Assembly (NCBI RefSeq): GCF_004115265.2
Contig: NC_046305.1
Coordinates: forward strand, 41,326,187 to 41,390,186
Direction of reading: 5' to 3'
Length of the DNA: 64,000 nucleotides
DNA from: Rhinolophus ferrumequinum
Lineage: Eukaryota > Chordata > Mammalia > Chiroptera > Rhinolophidae
Shown here piece after piece: positions 1-12,439 of the stretch; position 1 is the first letter of the stretch; the number at the start of each line of letters is the position of its first letter. A program made the position numbers and the translations under genes. The notes beneath the pieces were generated by a model. The model ran no database searches, had not been told where the DNA came from, and was given only the letters and a program-made list of their open reading frames with translations.

Positions 1-112
1 TGGTACCCTGATCTTGGACCTCCAGCCTCCACAATTGTGAGCAATACATTTCTGGTATTTATAAGCCACTAGTCTGACATTGTTACAGCATAACAATGGA
101 CTAAGACAATAT
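1..112 (+). mobile_element. 3' end of a MaLR-type LTR (fossil)
   Basis: The first ~110 bases match the end of an ERVL-MaLR LTR of the MST/MLT1 kind, with the familiar run of a dispersed 'cttggacctccagcctcc' stretch, a 'tataagccac' stretch and a terminal 'ggactaagac'. The element is cut by the window edge, so its full length cannot be seen. It is an old mammalian solo-LTR relic. Confidence 0.75.
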
Positions 113-1917
113 TATTCTGTTTGCTCTAACACGTTTAAAATTTGCCATAATAAAGAATATTTTAAAAAGTCACTAATAAACAAACCATGTTTAGCTATGT
201 CATACCCTGCCCTAGGTATGGCCTAGTACCTGCATTCCATAAGCACTGTTGCTTTTACTCTGTGACAGGCACGGTCCTGCACTCAGGAGGCACCGGCCCT
301 GTCCTTAAGCAGCTTATAGTGGAGCAGCAGCACATAAAGTGGTGTACACCGTACTTTAGAGCCAAGCAAAACCAAGCTGATCAAAAGGTGCAACTTTAAA
401 TCACACTGGTACTATCAACCTGAACATCAATGATATTGCAATGTATACAATCCCTTCTAACTCTCACCTGTAAGACTGCAGTGATACAAGTGAGCACACT
501 GCTTATGAATTCATAAAGATTTACAACTGGGAGGAATTCTGAAGATCATTAAGTCAACATTCTCATCTGACAGATGAAGCCACACAAGTTAAACAGCCTA
601 AGTTGTTACAGTTTTCAAATGTTAAGGCTCAGAGCAATACGAAAGACTACCATGCCAAGGGGACGACCTGCAAAGAAACATCAGATGAGAAAGACTGTAA
701 GCATATCTTTCTCACAAGGTATTACTTCAACCAAGCTCACAGAAACATAAACACCTATGTGTATGCACAGGTTAATTTTTTCAATTTGTTAACTATTTTG
801 TCAATTTATTTCTTCATAATGAGAAGTGCAAACGTCTAGCAACTGAAATGCTCACATCAGATGAGTACCTTTTCTTAGGAAGAGAAGATGGTAGGGTAAA
901 CGAGGGATAGTGCATGGGAAGGTAATTATATGACTAAAATATTTAATGATATCAGACTAAGCTAACCTTACACATCCATCTCCACTATGCAGACATGCCT
1001 GCCTCAGGAAACAGAGAAATCGCAAATCTCTCCCAACAGGCCAGCCGCCCAATTGCTCATGCTTTGGGTTTTCCTTTACTGTCTTCTGAGCTTACAACCC
1101 TCCTGTTCATAGACTTTATCCAAAAGAGGATACAGTAAAATTAATGCTATTTCCACTCACTAAATTCTAATCACTTTTCAGAATTGTCTCCCTGAGATTA
1201 CTCCTGGAGCACAATGATTAGCGATTTTAGTATTCCCCAAATCTTCAGATAATTCCTACTAGCAACGGAATGGCTTTTACTAATTAAACTCACAGAATAA
1301 TGATTGTGTTCCCCACTCCAGCTCTAAATTCTTTAGAGGGCACTTCACTTACACCACTACGCACCAACCACACAGCTTAGTGCAGAAGTGAGACTACAAT
1401 TTTCTGATATTGCTCAATACACCCAATGAGATGAAATCTTTTATAGGCTTCATATCATTCAACAGTCAGTGTAAATATGCAGTAACTCTGGAGTTACTAT
1501 GAATCTACAGCAATAGTCCCACTTTAAATCATAACTACAAGTTGAATGCTGCCATCACTCCTGGTCAATAAAGCCTAAGATATACATTCTTACAAATACA
1601 CATTTTACATTGACTTTATGTTTAAATTTTGAATAGATACAGAAAATGTATCCAGTTAACCTAGAATTGGTCAGGGTTTTGTTTAAATTAATCTTAAAAA
1701 GACAGTTTTAGTTCTATATTGTGAAATTCCCAGTATTTTAATCACCCAACCCAGACTTTTAATTCTTATTAAGCTTCACTATTACTACATACAATATAAA
1801 ACATAGGCACATGCTTATGAGACCATATCTCAGAACTATTTTCTAACCACGCTGTGAAACATCTTTAGAGGCTCCAAAATCCTAGCTGTAAAATTTAGAA
1901 GTTAGATACATCATATA

Positions 1918-2434
1918 CAGCAATCCCCCCTTATCCACAGGGGATACGCTCCAACACCCCCAATTGATGCCTGAAACCTCAAATAGTAGCGAACCCTATA
2001 TATACTAGGTTTTTTATCCATACATACATACCTTTTCTCTTAAAGGAAGCACTTTACAGCTTCTATTTGCCATATCCGAATTGCCAGCATCACCACTCTT
2101 GCACTCTGGGGCCATTATTAGGTAAAATAAGGGTTCCCTGAACACAAGCACTGCCATATCAGGACGGTGCTGATAACCAAGACAGCTACCAGTGACTAAG
2201 GGGCAAGTAGGGAAGAGTGTGCAGCATGGATATGATGGAAAAAAGATGATTCATGTCTGGGTGGGATACAGGGGCACCATGAGAGATTTCATCACGCTAC
2301 TCGGAATAATGCACCATGTAGCACTTATGAATGGTTTATTTCTAGAAATTTCCACTTAATATTTTTAGACTGTGATTGACTATGGGTAAGTGAAACCACA
2401 GAAAGCGAAACCACAGATAAGTAGGGCACTGTTG
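1918..2434. mobile_element. Tigger-like (pogo) DNA transposon, nonautonomous
   Basis: The ends are inverted: the left begins CAGCAATCCCCCCTTATCC and the right end, reverse complemented, begins CAACAGTGCCC followed by a 'cttatctgtggtttcgc' run. Each end is next to a TA dinucleotide (1916-1917 and 2435-2436), the target site of Tc1/mariner/pogo elements. The inner text ('gatgcctgaaacctcaaatag', 'ctatatatactagg') is typical of short Tigger derivatives in mammals. There is no transposase reading frame. Substitutions in the ends point to an old insertion. Confidence 0.7.
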
Positions 2435-3867
2435 TACATATTTTTAAAGACAGCATTTAATTCATAAACATTTTTTAATCTCTTCAAAATATTATTCACT
2501 ACAAAGCTAGAAATTTTTTCTAATTTAGAGAAGTAGAATTCAATAATAAATGCTTTTCCCTCCCTCCTCAAGGAGACTAAAAATCAGTAAGAGTTAACTA
2601 GCTTAGGAACAACTAAAATTATCTTTTAAAATGAGATGGATAATACAAAATGCCTCCTAGTTGAATTAACTTAAGGTGTGAAAATCAATGAAGAAATGTC
2701 TCTAAAAAAGTACAGATAATTTTGTTTCTAACTGTTCTAAATGCTAGTCAAAAGAATGGAGCTCTGGCCCTTCAATCTGACTCGTTTAGCCAAAGTCAGC
2801 TCTGACAGCATCTTAAGTGGACCTGCCAGCCACCCATCGTACATATAAACAAACAATTACTCACCCGAAGAATTTATGTAGGGCCAAAAATAAAGTGTAT
2901 TCCACTGAAAATAGAAAACAAAATGGGGAAAAAATCAGAATTTTTCAGTATTTCCCTATTAAATGACAGATGTATCCGTTAAAAAAAAAATCACAAAAAC
3001 ATCTCTAAATTTTCCTTTAAGAAATAAAATTTTATTTATAGCAAATATCTGGACTAGGTGAGATAAGGAAACAAGAGTTTTCTTTAATAATAAGTACATC
3101 TGGAAACCAACTGGAAGGTGGTTAGTATTTTAGTACTTAGATAGCAATTACTACCCACAGAAACTAAATTTCAGATGCGGTATCTATGTGAACTTGTATT
3201 GATTCCTATCTTAGTGAAACAAGATTAGAAGAATGTATTAAGGGGCAAGAAATAAAATTTTTCGAAATCGAAGACTAAAGGTAAAATGTTAACGATAAGA
3301 AATAAGAAATAATGGCAACAGAAATATATTGACTTCTATGTATATTTCCATACATAGATATGAAAAAGTTTCATGAAAAAAAAATACCAGTGGTAGCTTT
3401 CTAACCAAATATAAATAGATATGATTTAAATGTTCCTTTGCAATGAGGTTACTTTACTTACTTATAATATAGATTAGGAAGGAAGAAAACTGCACAAGGC
3501 TAGAATGATTCAGAAGTATAAGGTTAAGGGAATTGGGGTCCAAGTCATAAATTTTATAGCCAAGAAAAAAGTGCTTAAGAACAGCTCCATTAATCCCCAG
3601 CTCCGTCCTACACAATAAAAGCCACTCTCTTTAATCTTCCAAGTGCCTAATGCTGACTAAAGCGCTCTACAATTCCAGTTTACAGGCAAAAATGCAGATA
3701 AAGAAATGAAGTACTGTGAAGACACTAAAGAAACTATCTGCAACACAGGACTACTACTGCACCTTTTCCTTTTAAAAAGAAGAAGAAAGAAATTTGCTAG
3801 CTATCTTTTTAATAAAACAGCATTCTAAAACCTTATGCTGCCTCCAGGCCATTTAACTGTAAATGCC

Positions 3868-3972
3868 TGGTCCTTCATGAATTATGAACGTGATGATAAA
3901 TGCAAGTCACTTAATCTGTATGGGCCTCGATTTCTTCATACATAAAATAAGAGGGTTAGTTTGGGTAACTGC
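3868..3972 (+). repeat. MIR SINE fragment
   Basis: The stretch carries the MIR central order: 'gcaagtcacttaatct', then 'gggcctcgatttcttcat', then 'aaaataagagggtt'. It is diverged and lacks the tRNA-derived head. It lies antisense to WDR47. Confidence 0.55.
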
Positions 3973-5084
3973 TATGATTTCCCTTCAAATTTTATAATTT
4001 GGTTTAACTCACATTTCAATAACATGAAGTATATGTTCTGCAGGGAATGGGGTGGGGAATGTCAAGTCTGGGATAATCAGAAATGCACAATCTATAAGTC
4101 AGTTTAATGAGAGAAAAAAATAGATTTGTTTCAGATCATTAAAGGAAACAAAAGAAAAGCCCTTCTAATCGCAAAGCTCTGTCATGTCTGCTAATCAGCT
4201 TATGTGTCTGTAACACGGATGCAGCACCCATGTGTCCTTCTCACTACTGACAGCTGTTCTCTATTCATCAATTATTTTAATTTACCTTCTGGAACTGTGA
4301 ATGATTTGGGACCTAAAGAACAAATTAACGTTTAAAGCAGGTGCAGCTTCATATGGCTATAAAAAGAAAAAATTCAATTAACATAAACTATATGTTGTGT
4401 ATATGGATAAAATAGCTCTGGAAAAAGACACAAGAAATTGATTAAAAATGTGTCTCCAAGAAGGAAAACTAGATAATTAAAGAATAGGAATGGGAAGAAG
4501 ACTTTTCACTATATATGCCCTTTTATACTTTTTGAATTTTGTATCATGTACAAACATTACCTATTCAAATTTTTTAAATGATAAATATAAAACATAAGTA
4601 ATAAATCTCTAATTGCAAATAACTGAAAGGAATTAGTGATACAATGAATATAATGTATTCATTATGTGTATAATGAATACTATGTTAGAGTGATTTGTAT
4701 CTTTTTCAACCCAAGACCTCTTCTCAGATTTGATTCAAAAATTATTGCAATCTTTCTTTATAAGACTAAAGTATTTGTGTTCTTTCCATATTCAAACCCA
4801 CAAATAAAATTAAACATATTTAATTACTTAAATACTAAAAATTTATAAGATAAGCAAAAACTATTTTTGACTCACACTGTGTGATTAAGTCACATAACCC
4901 AGAAAAGGTAAAGAAAATAAATTGTCAAATTTGGCAACTAAAAATGTAAAATGCAAATCTACCATTTAGCAGAAGTTGCCATAAACAAAGTTAAAAGACA
5001 GGGACAAACTAGGACTAAATGCAACACATAACATAAACAGTTAAAATGGTTACATCTAGAACATATAAATAGCATCTTCAAGTC

Positions 5085-5950
5085 AATGCTCCCTAAAAAA
5101 TCTAGTAGAACAACGAGCAAAGAATACAAACAGACAAGTCCCAGAGCTACAAATGACCAATAAATTTATGAAAAGATGTTTAACCTCACCAGTGACATTA
5201 AGATACCATTTATGGCCTACCCCTTGTGCAAAAATTAAAAAGACTTGAAAATATCTAGTGTTGGAAAGAGTGTGGTAAGTGCCTTTTCATGCACTGTATT
5301 AATGTAAATTGGGACAGACTTTTTAAGAGAGTCTGACAGTATGAAATTTTTATCTATGAAAATTTAAATGTATATACTCTACCAATTCCAGTTCTACTCC
5401 TAGGAACCTATCTTGCATAAATACTTGCAAATATACACAGATACATATACAAAGATGTTCCTTGAAGATCTGCTTGTAATACCTAGAGAAACAAGAGTAA
5501 TAAACTGAGCTCCCATCAGTAGCAAATTGTTAAAATTATGGTAAATTGATAGTGCAGAACACTAATGCAGTGACGTGTGTTTACACCATCTTAACAATGG
5601 AAAAGGCACAGAACAATACAGCTATCAAATGTTTGCCAAATAGATGAATATACATAGGCCCATTTATTTTTTTAAAAGGAGGGCATAATATCTGTCTAAA
5701 TAAATAACAAAGAAAGGCCTGGAGAGATACATATTAAACTGTTCAGAGTGGTTACCTCTGAAGAAAGGTATAGAATTGGATGGAGAGCAGGAAACTAGGA
5801 AGGGGAAAAGGGCTTGAAGGGGCTTTTTCACTCTTTGCCATTGGTATTATCTGAATGATTCACAATTAACATGTATTCATGCATTACTTGTATATTTATA
5901 CATGCATTTCTTACACGAATACAATTTTTCATTTTAAAAAGAAAAAAACT
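5085..5950 (+). mobile_element. Old L1 (L1M-like) 3' ORF2/UTR fragment
   Basis: The run 'atgaaaagatgtttaacctcaccagtgaca', 'taaattgggacagactttttaagagagtctgacag' and 'ccaattccagttctactcctaggaacctatcttgc' follows the order of the ORF2 end in old L1M elements. It is heavily diverged, without a usable frame, and is a mammalian-age fossil inserted antisense to WDR47. Confidence 0.6.
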
Positions 5951-6061
5951 CTGAAAATGGGAAAAAATTATAGGATTATATCTCAAAGGTTTTCTTCTAT
6001 ATCAAGGTACCAACTAGAGTAGAATCTCAAAGATAGAATTAACCGCTATGTTTACAATTCA

Positions 6062-6215
6062 AAAACTATTAGGTACTGTTCTAGGATCTTGTATTGTTTA
6101 ATTGATCCTTATAACAATCCAATGATTAGGCAATTTCATCCCACTTTATAGATGAAGGCACTCAGCTTTGTAAGGTTAAGAAATTAGCCCAGCATTTACA
6201 TTAAGGCTAAACATA
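6062..6215 (-). repeat. MIR SINE fragment
   Basis: The antisense MIR core is visible: 'taggtactgttctagg', 'ccttataacaatcc', 'cactttatagatgaaggcac' and 'ggttaagaaattagccc'. It is diverged and partial. Confidence 0.65.
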
Positions 6216-6365
6216 TCTCACTAGCAGCTGAATACCTTTCAGAAGTGTGTCAGGACCTAAGTCCTGATATCAGCAGCATCCATGTGAACCCCAACCAGGA
6301 TATCTTTAAAAAACACAAGAGGGAACCTATTTAACAGGGAAGCAAAACAAAGGGCAAGAGGTAAA

Positions 6366-6440
6366 TATATATATATATACACACACATATATATATATAT
6401 AATTTAATTTAAATTATATATATATATATATATAATTTAA
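6366..6440. repeat. (TA)n/(CA)n simple repeat with inverted arms
   Basis: A TA microsatellite is interrupted by a short CACACACA run, and then two copies of 'atataatttaattt' sit on either side of another (TA) tract. The tract is almost all A and T and can fold on itself. Confidence 0.85.
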
Positions 6441-8702
6441 TTTTGGATCAATTTTTCATTAGTTCCTTGTACATCTTGGCTGCCTTATCTTGGTAACCAG
6501 ACAAGAAATTGTCTCCTCCTCCCCAATTCATATCTTAAGCTTTGTAGCAATGAAAATTAGGATTTCTGATTGTAAAAGAGATACAGAAATGCAAAAAGAG
6601 AACAAGCAAAGAGAGACAGAAAGATAAGATAAAAAGAGGAAGAAAAGGAGGAAAGGAAGGAAATACAGTAGCTGAAGATTATAACCCTAGGGCAAAATTG
6701 GAACCATAAGTCTGCCAGATTTTAAAGCTCTTTCTACTGTGTCACACTGATTCCCAAGAAAGGAAGGGCAAAGATGCCTCACAAAAACAAGAAAAAACAT
6801 ATAATGGTTACAATCACCTAAATATGCCAAAATGAAAAGGCTTCATAATACTGAAATATTTTTTTTAATTATTCTAACAGAATTTCCTAGTTCTATGATC
6901 TTCTACATTATTTTTCTATTAAACGATGTTAATAGGATAGGTAAATAACCTACAAGACTGAATTAATAACAATCTAACCAGACTTTTATACATGCATTTT
7001 TAGCTAAAGAGACAAAAAACACTAGCTCAACTGTGTAAGAAACTAAAATTAAAGATTACTTTTAATTTTAAACGATCTCTCCAAGTCTAATAAAATATAC
7101 TTCCTAACCCTTACTTGATAAACCTGACTAAATTTTTAAATTATGTTATCTAAATGAATATTGCCATCTAAACATCAAAAATAAGCAGTGTTAAAACTGG
7201 TAGGAGGGAAGGGAACCTCCAAAAAAAGAACAGAAAAATTTAGATCTAAGAACTCTAGGGTATAACAAGTTTAAAATGAACTTTAGTTTTTAAAGTATCT
7301 ATGAAAAACCATATTAAATATGGGGAAATATAAATATAGATTAAATTTTAACAATGTGGTGCTACAATGCTTTACTACTAAACATAATTTAGTTTTTGGA
7401 GCACTACTAAAAGCAAAATTAGGGTATTAAGGCACAAGAATTTTAGATCTAAAAACAAAATGTGTAGAAATTTTTACTTTATTCTTAAATAGTACATTCT
7501 TTCAGCTCACTTGCTTAGCGCATGGTCCATTGGGTCTGTTTAAGACCTATCAGACCTCTGCTGTGTTTCAGACCTCAGACTGAAATGAACACTTTTTCGA
7601 GTCAGAAAGCTCACAAATTATGTCACTTATCCCAAGAGAAAGCCAGGAGGTAAGGATGGACAGACCAAAGCAAGTCCATTCTTTAAAACAATTCAAAATG
7701 TGAATCTGACTTACTACTAAGCAACAGTACACCACTTAATTACACAATTATTATAAGATATCAGGTGGAGCTAAGAACTCAAGGTCTCCTGACTCTGAGC
7801 CAAAAGAGGTATTTTAGGTATTAATCATGCAAAGAATTAAAAGAGTTTTAAACAGTTACTTAAATCATTACAGCAACTCATGGTGAAAATTCAAACATTT
7901 ATTAAACAGAGTTTCAACTTACAAACACATGTAAATAAGAAATATAGAAAATTTTTAATCTTAATATTTGTAAAATTAAATTTAAACTAATCACAAATTA
8001 ATGGTATATCAAATTAATACTAGATCAAAGAAAATATACAAATTCATATAGTATTCCTTATTTATTTGTTTGTATGTTTTTATCTTATTTATTTGTGATA
8101 AAAGGATGCTTTCTCAAAAAACACAGTTTCACCTTTTATTAATTATATGATGAGACCTCCAGTATAGTTTTCTGTCACACCTAAAGCTAAGGTACCAAAG
8201 GCATGGTTTGTAAAATAGAGCAAAACTGTCCTTCATGTTCTTTTTTTATTCACACTTACTTTTTGTTTTCAAAGAGAAAAGCAAAACTTAAGGTATTTCT
8301 GTATGCTTCAAAAACTGAACTACACAAAAAAATTGATTTTTTAAGACAGTAGGTCAACATTCAGAAACATATAAGGAAATGTATTAAACCAAGTCACTAA
8401 AACTTGAAAATGTACTGAAAAGGCCAAAATTATACAAGCATTAGCCATTGAAATAAGTACAACAGAGTGTATACTATACAATTACCTCCTGAAGTTTTTC
8501 GTCCTTAGCTTTTGTACTTCCTTGCATTTACACATTTATCACAGAATTGAGTTGGAAGGTACCTTACTCCACGCTCCTACTTAGAACAGACTATCCAAAT
8601 CCTTATCTCTGACAGATTGTCTGCCAACCTCTACATAAATGCCTCCAATGACTATACCCCCAATGCACCTGTGAAAGGCAGTCTTGATGAGCCTCGATGC
8701 AT

Positions 8703-8773
8703 AAAATAGTCAAAATATCAACTTTTTGTTTTTTTGTGGATTTCCAACACATTTTGGAAAACAAATCTTGAAA
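8703..8773 (+). repeat. Direct repeat, copy 1 of 2
   Basis: The segment starting 'aaaatagtcaaaatatcaac' and running through 'gtttttttgtggatttcc' to 'aatcttgaaa' recurs almost unchanged at 9356-9423. The two copies differ by a few substitutions and short indels near 'ccaacac/ctgacac' and 'ttggaaaac/ttgaaaaa'. They are spaced about 650 bp apart, in the same direction. I do not recognise the unit as a named repeat. Confidence 0.8.
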
Positions 8774-9196
8774 GGGTTTTGTAGTCCCTGGCCCCTGAGT
8801 GTGGGCTAGATTTAATGACCCACTTCTACCCATGAGTACAATAGAAATGTGGCTGTCACTTCCAAGATTTACAGACTGCAGTATCCATCCTGAGCCCAGG
8901 CATGTGCCCTCTCTGACTACTCACTCATGCCACGTCATGAGGCAACCTTGTGGAAAGATCCAAGTGACACAACTAAGGGAAGACTCTAGTCAGCAGCCAG
9001 TGAAGAATGGAAGCCCTCAGTCCCACAGCCCACGTCACTGAGACTGGAAGGAGACCATGCCCGAGTCAAGCTTTCAGGTGAGACCACAGCCTCTGTGGCA
9101 GCTTGACTGCAACCTTGAGACCTTAACCATTTTGTCATGATAGCTGGATATATCCGAATGAATATTTCCATCTGCAGTCAGTTTCTGCAGAAGTTT

Positions 9197-9220
9197 CCTT
9201 TCTGGAAACTTCCAGAAAGG
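9197..9220. other. 24-bp near-perfect palindrome with two TTCTGGAA/TTCCAGAA half sites
   Basis: The sequence has 11-base arms around a 2-base centre. Each arm contains a TTCNNGAA-type core (TTCTGGAA, and TTCCAGAA), the form bound by STAT factors. It lies inside the DNA bracketed by the direct repeat at 8703-8773 and 9356-9423. A functional role is only inference. Confidence 0.5.
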
Positions 9221-9355
9221 ACGTTTAGGAAAGCAGATGTACATTTTTCCATATGCTTGTGTTTTGCAAGAATGAGTAACAATAGGAAATTTTTATACAT
9301 AAAAATAATGTCATTTATATACAAAGCAGCTCAAATTGTTATTATTAAATGCATA

Positions 9356-9423
9356 AAATAGTCAAAATATCAACTTTTTGTTTTTTTGTGGATTTCTGAC
9401 ACATTTTGAAAAAAAATCTTGAA
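9356..9423 (+). repeat. Direct repeat, copy 2 of 2
   Basis: This is the second copy of the unit at 8703-8773, in the same orientation. Both copies are also preceded by 'gcat', so the shared block may start at 8699 and 9352. Confidence 0.8.
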
Positions 9424-9867
9424 ATCCATAAACACAGCAAAAGAGTTCAATCAGAGACACCTAGCTGGGCCGTTCCCAGATGCCCGACCCTTATAAATAG
9501 TGCGATTTCTTCTTTTAGATCACTAATTCTGGGGGTAATTTGTTACACAGAAACAGATAATATGGAACTTCAATTTTCTCATGTGTATAAAAAGGTTGTT
9601 TTTTCTAATATTGAATGGAAATCTACTTTCTTGTGACTTTCATCTAGTTATGTTTTCAGGGTCAGCATAATACAAGTCTGTTATGTTAAAAACTTTCACA
9701 CATTTGAATCTGACAATAACCATGTCTATTCCTATACTTGCTTCAACCATTCTTCACATAGCTTTCAGATCCTCTATCATTCTGATCATTCCCCTCTTAA
9801 ATTTGTTCATCTGCCTCTTAAAACATCCAAGATTTAACATAATATACCACATGTGGTCTGGTCAATA

Positions 9868-10012
9868 CCATGTTTCCCTGAAAATAAGTCCGGGTCTTAT
9901 ATTCATTTTTTGCTCCAAAAGATGCACTAGGGCTTATGTTCAGGGGATGTCATCCTGAAAAATCATGCTAGGGCTTATTTTCCAGTTAGGTCTTATTTTC
10001 GGGGAAACACGG
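9868..10012. mobile_element. TA-flanked palindromic MITE, copy 1 (internally reduced)
   Basis: The ends match those of the copies at 19.8, 36.6 and 55.3 kb: 'ccatgtttccctgaaaataag' on the left and 'ggtcttattttcggggaaacacgg' on the right, flanked by TA at 9866-9867 and 10013-10014. Most of the left arm is missing and the right arm differs inside, so this is a reduced or sister form. There is no coding capacity. TA duplication and terminal inverted repeats place it with the Tc1/mariner superfamily. Confidence 0.8.
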
Positions 10013-10204
10013 TAACTGTATAACACTTCCCATGATGGAAGCACTATACAATGAATACACCTAAACACCTAAAATATAAAGTGCCATAAAAGAAGTATAA
10101 ATAAAATGCCATGGAACTTCAGAGGAGTAATGTGGTTTCCTGCTAATAATGGGTTTGAAGAATTGTTAATATCATAATATGCAGAGATGGGAAGGGAAAA
10201 GGCA

Positions 10205-10440
10205 CTAACATTTATTGTGCGTCTACTATGTCAGGCTCTGTGCTAAATACTCCCGTATATTATCTATGTAATTCTTACAACTCTAGAATTTCATTTTACA
10301 GATGATTATACTAAGGCTCAGAGACATTTGGTACTTGTCTCAGGTCACATAGCAAAAACTGCAGGAGCAAGAATGGGATAACAGTATCTATCGGACTAAA
10401 ATCCTGTGACCCTGCCACAATAACATTCTGACACTTACAT
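10205..10440 (-). repeat. MIR SINE
   Basis: A fairly complete antisense MIR: 'aacatttattgtgcgtctactatgtcaggctctgtgctaaatact', 'cattttacagatgattatactaaggctcag', 'ctcaggtcacatagcaaaaactg'. The order and spacing match the family. Confidence 0.8.
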
Positions 10441-11249
10441 GGGTAAAACCAAGAGGGGATAATTAGGATTCAAGTAATCTTGAGCTTAATGTCAGTCGAA
10501 GTTTTAGCAATTGGAATTCAACTTATTTCTTGTGCTGTGTAGTGATTTCACCATTCATTGGCTGAGTCGAAGGCAATGCTTCTTAAACTTTTTTCTTCAT
10601 CAAGGCCGAAGAAACTGAATACGTCCCCAGAGAGCCCTTAAGCATGAGATTTCTTTGAAGTCTTTGAATTTTACCATAGAAATTACTGTGAGTATTACAT
10701 TGCCTATATTATCTTTTTAATATAAAAACAGTATTTTTATCCAAGTCTTCATGTAAATTGATAGCATCTCCATAAGTGTGTGCCATGTTATGAGACCAGA
10801 TTTACCCCCTGGCACATAGCAGCTTATCTCTAACACTGCAAATACTCCTATTTGAAAAGCACAGGTCAAAGAGGACAAAGTAAGCAATTTCTTTATAATT
10901 CAAGAACCAATGATCCACACTGAGGATTAATACCAAATGAAACTCAAGTCAGAGTTATTGGCTGTTAGCCTTATTTTCTAAATATGACAACATCCTACTG
11001 AAAGCAAGAAAGCAACTCTGACCCACATATAGAGAGGAAACACCCTTTTCTCCATGTCACCACAGTAATAAAGAACCTCTCCCAAGGAGTGAAGACGCAC
11101 CTTAATAGTTCCCACGAACCTTTTAAGGCCATTGTAAGAAATAAGGTACTGGACCTGAAAATGCTAAATAGATCATGCAGAAAATTTTAATTATCCTTGC
11201 CAATGCTCCACTTTATTAAAAGGTAATCAATAAATGCCTTAAATTTTTT

Positions 11250-11455
11250 CCAGAGTGCTTTCAAGTACATTATTTTATTCAACTTCAGAGCTCATTCCCA
11301 GACTAAAACAATGACAGGTATTATCCCCATTCTACAGATCTAGAAATCAGAGTCAATAGTAGGGTAAGTAGCTCTTCCAAGATTGTAATCAGTAGCAAAG
11401 GGAAACTTAAATCCAGGCAATCTGACTTCCAGCTTCCTGATCTAGTAAGGAAAAT
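11250..11455 (-). repeat. MIR SINE
   Basis: Antisense MIR core is visible in 'gtattatccccattctacagatctagaaatcagag' followed by 'gtagctcttccaagattgtaatcagtagcaaag' and 'ccaggcaatctgacttccag'. It is diverged. Confidence 0.65.
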
Positions 11456-11654
11456 TGCATCTTTTCACACTTATTTTGAAGTGTTTTTCAAACTGTAGCA
11501 TATATCAAGCATACACATGCTGTCCATTCAGCAAGTAACTGATAAACTCGATTTCACAAACCAGAAGAGGCTGAATACAATTATGTAACTAGGAACATAA
11601 GATAGTACCCCTGGTCTCTTACAATACATTCCTATTACTGGCTTTTTTTAAAAA

Positions 11655-11661
11655 AAGAGAG

Positions 11662-11700
<39 letters not shown>

Positions 11701-11704
11701 GAAA
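11655..11704 (+). repeat. (GA)n microsatellite
   Basis: An almost pure GA run with a few GAC/GCG interruptions. It is a purine tract on the plus strand. Confidence 0.9.
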
Positions 11705-12439
11705 GGAAGTCAGAGGGTGGGCAATAAACAGGTCAAAATCACTTCACAAAAACAATTACATATTTAGTATACTTGAACCTACTGTAATAATATGTCAACT
11801 GTAATTGAAAATTTTTTTAAATATATATTTATAATGGCATCTAAATTCAAGTTTTTTCTAACCTAACAATATACTGTTATGGCTTAATTGCTTGTTTTTT
11901 CCATCACTGTATAATAATTTTTCTTCCCTGTGTGGCAGCAATCTATCCCCCAAAACCTAACGTAAAATTGTTCATTACATCTTCCTCCCAAATGAGTCCT
12001 CAAGATTACACCATATAAAGGAAAATGGGCTCTTAGGCGTTTCTCCTTTCCTTGTAAAATTTCAATGCAACACATACCAACACTGAAGACAAAAAAAAAA
12101 TCTACTTCAATTTACTGTGAAAACAGGTTTCCAGCATATTAAAAACCTACGTGTTAATTTCCGTGCCATTAACTTCTTGAAGTCTACAACAAAGGGAGGG
12201 GAATAAGTGGTAGGATCACAACCTATGAATCTGGGTGGAACAAAGACTTCTCCTTTCATTATGCAGAGAAAACCAAGTTGCCAAAATCGCCCCGCTCAGA
12301 TACCGTGCGTGCTTAGTGACTGCAAGTCTGAGTACAGAGAAGAAAACCACAACTGCCTACCCCTGCCCCTTTTGCCCAAGGCCTGGCCTCAGAGCTAGAG
12401 CCCCAATCTCTTTCTCCCCAATATAAGGAACCAGCTTAA

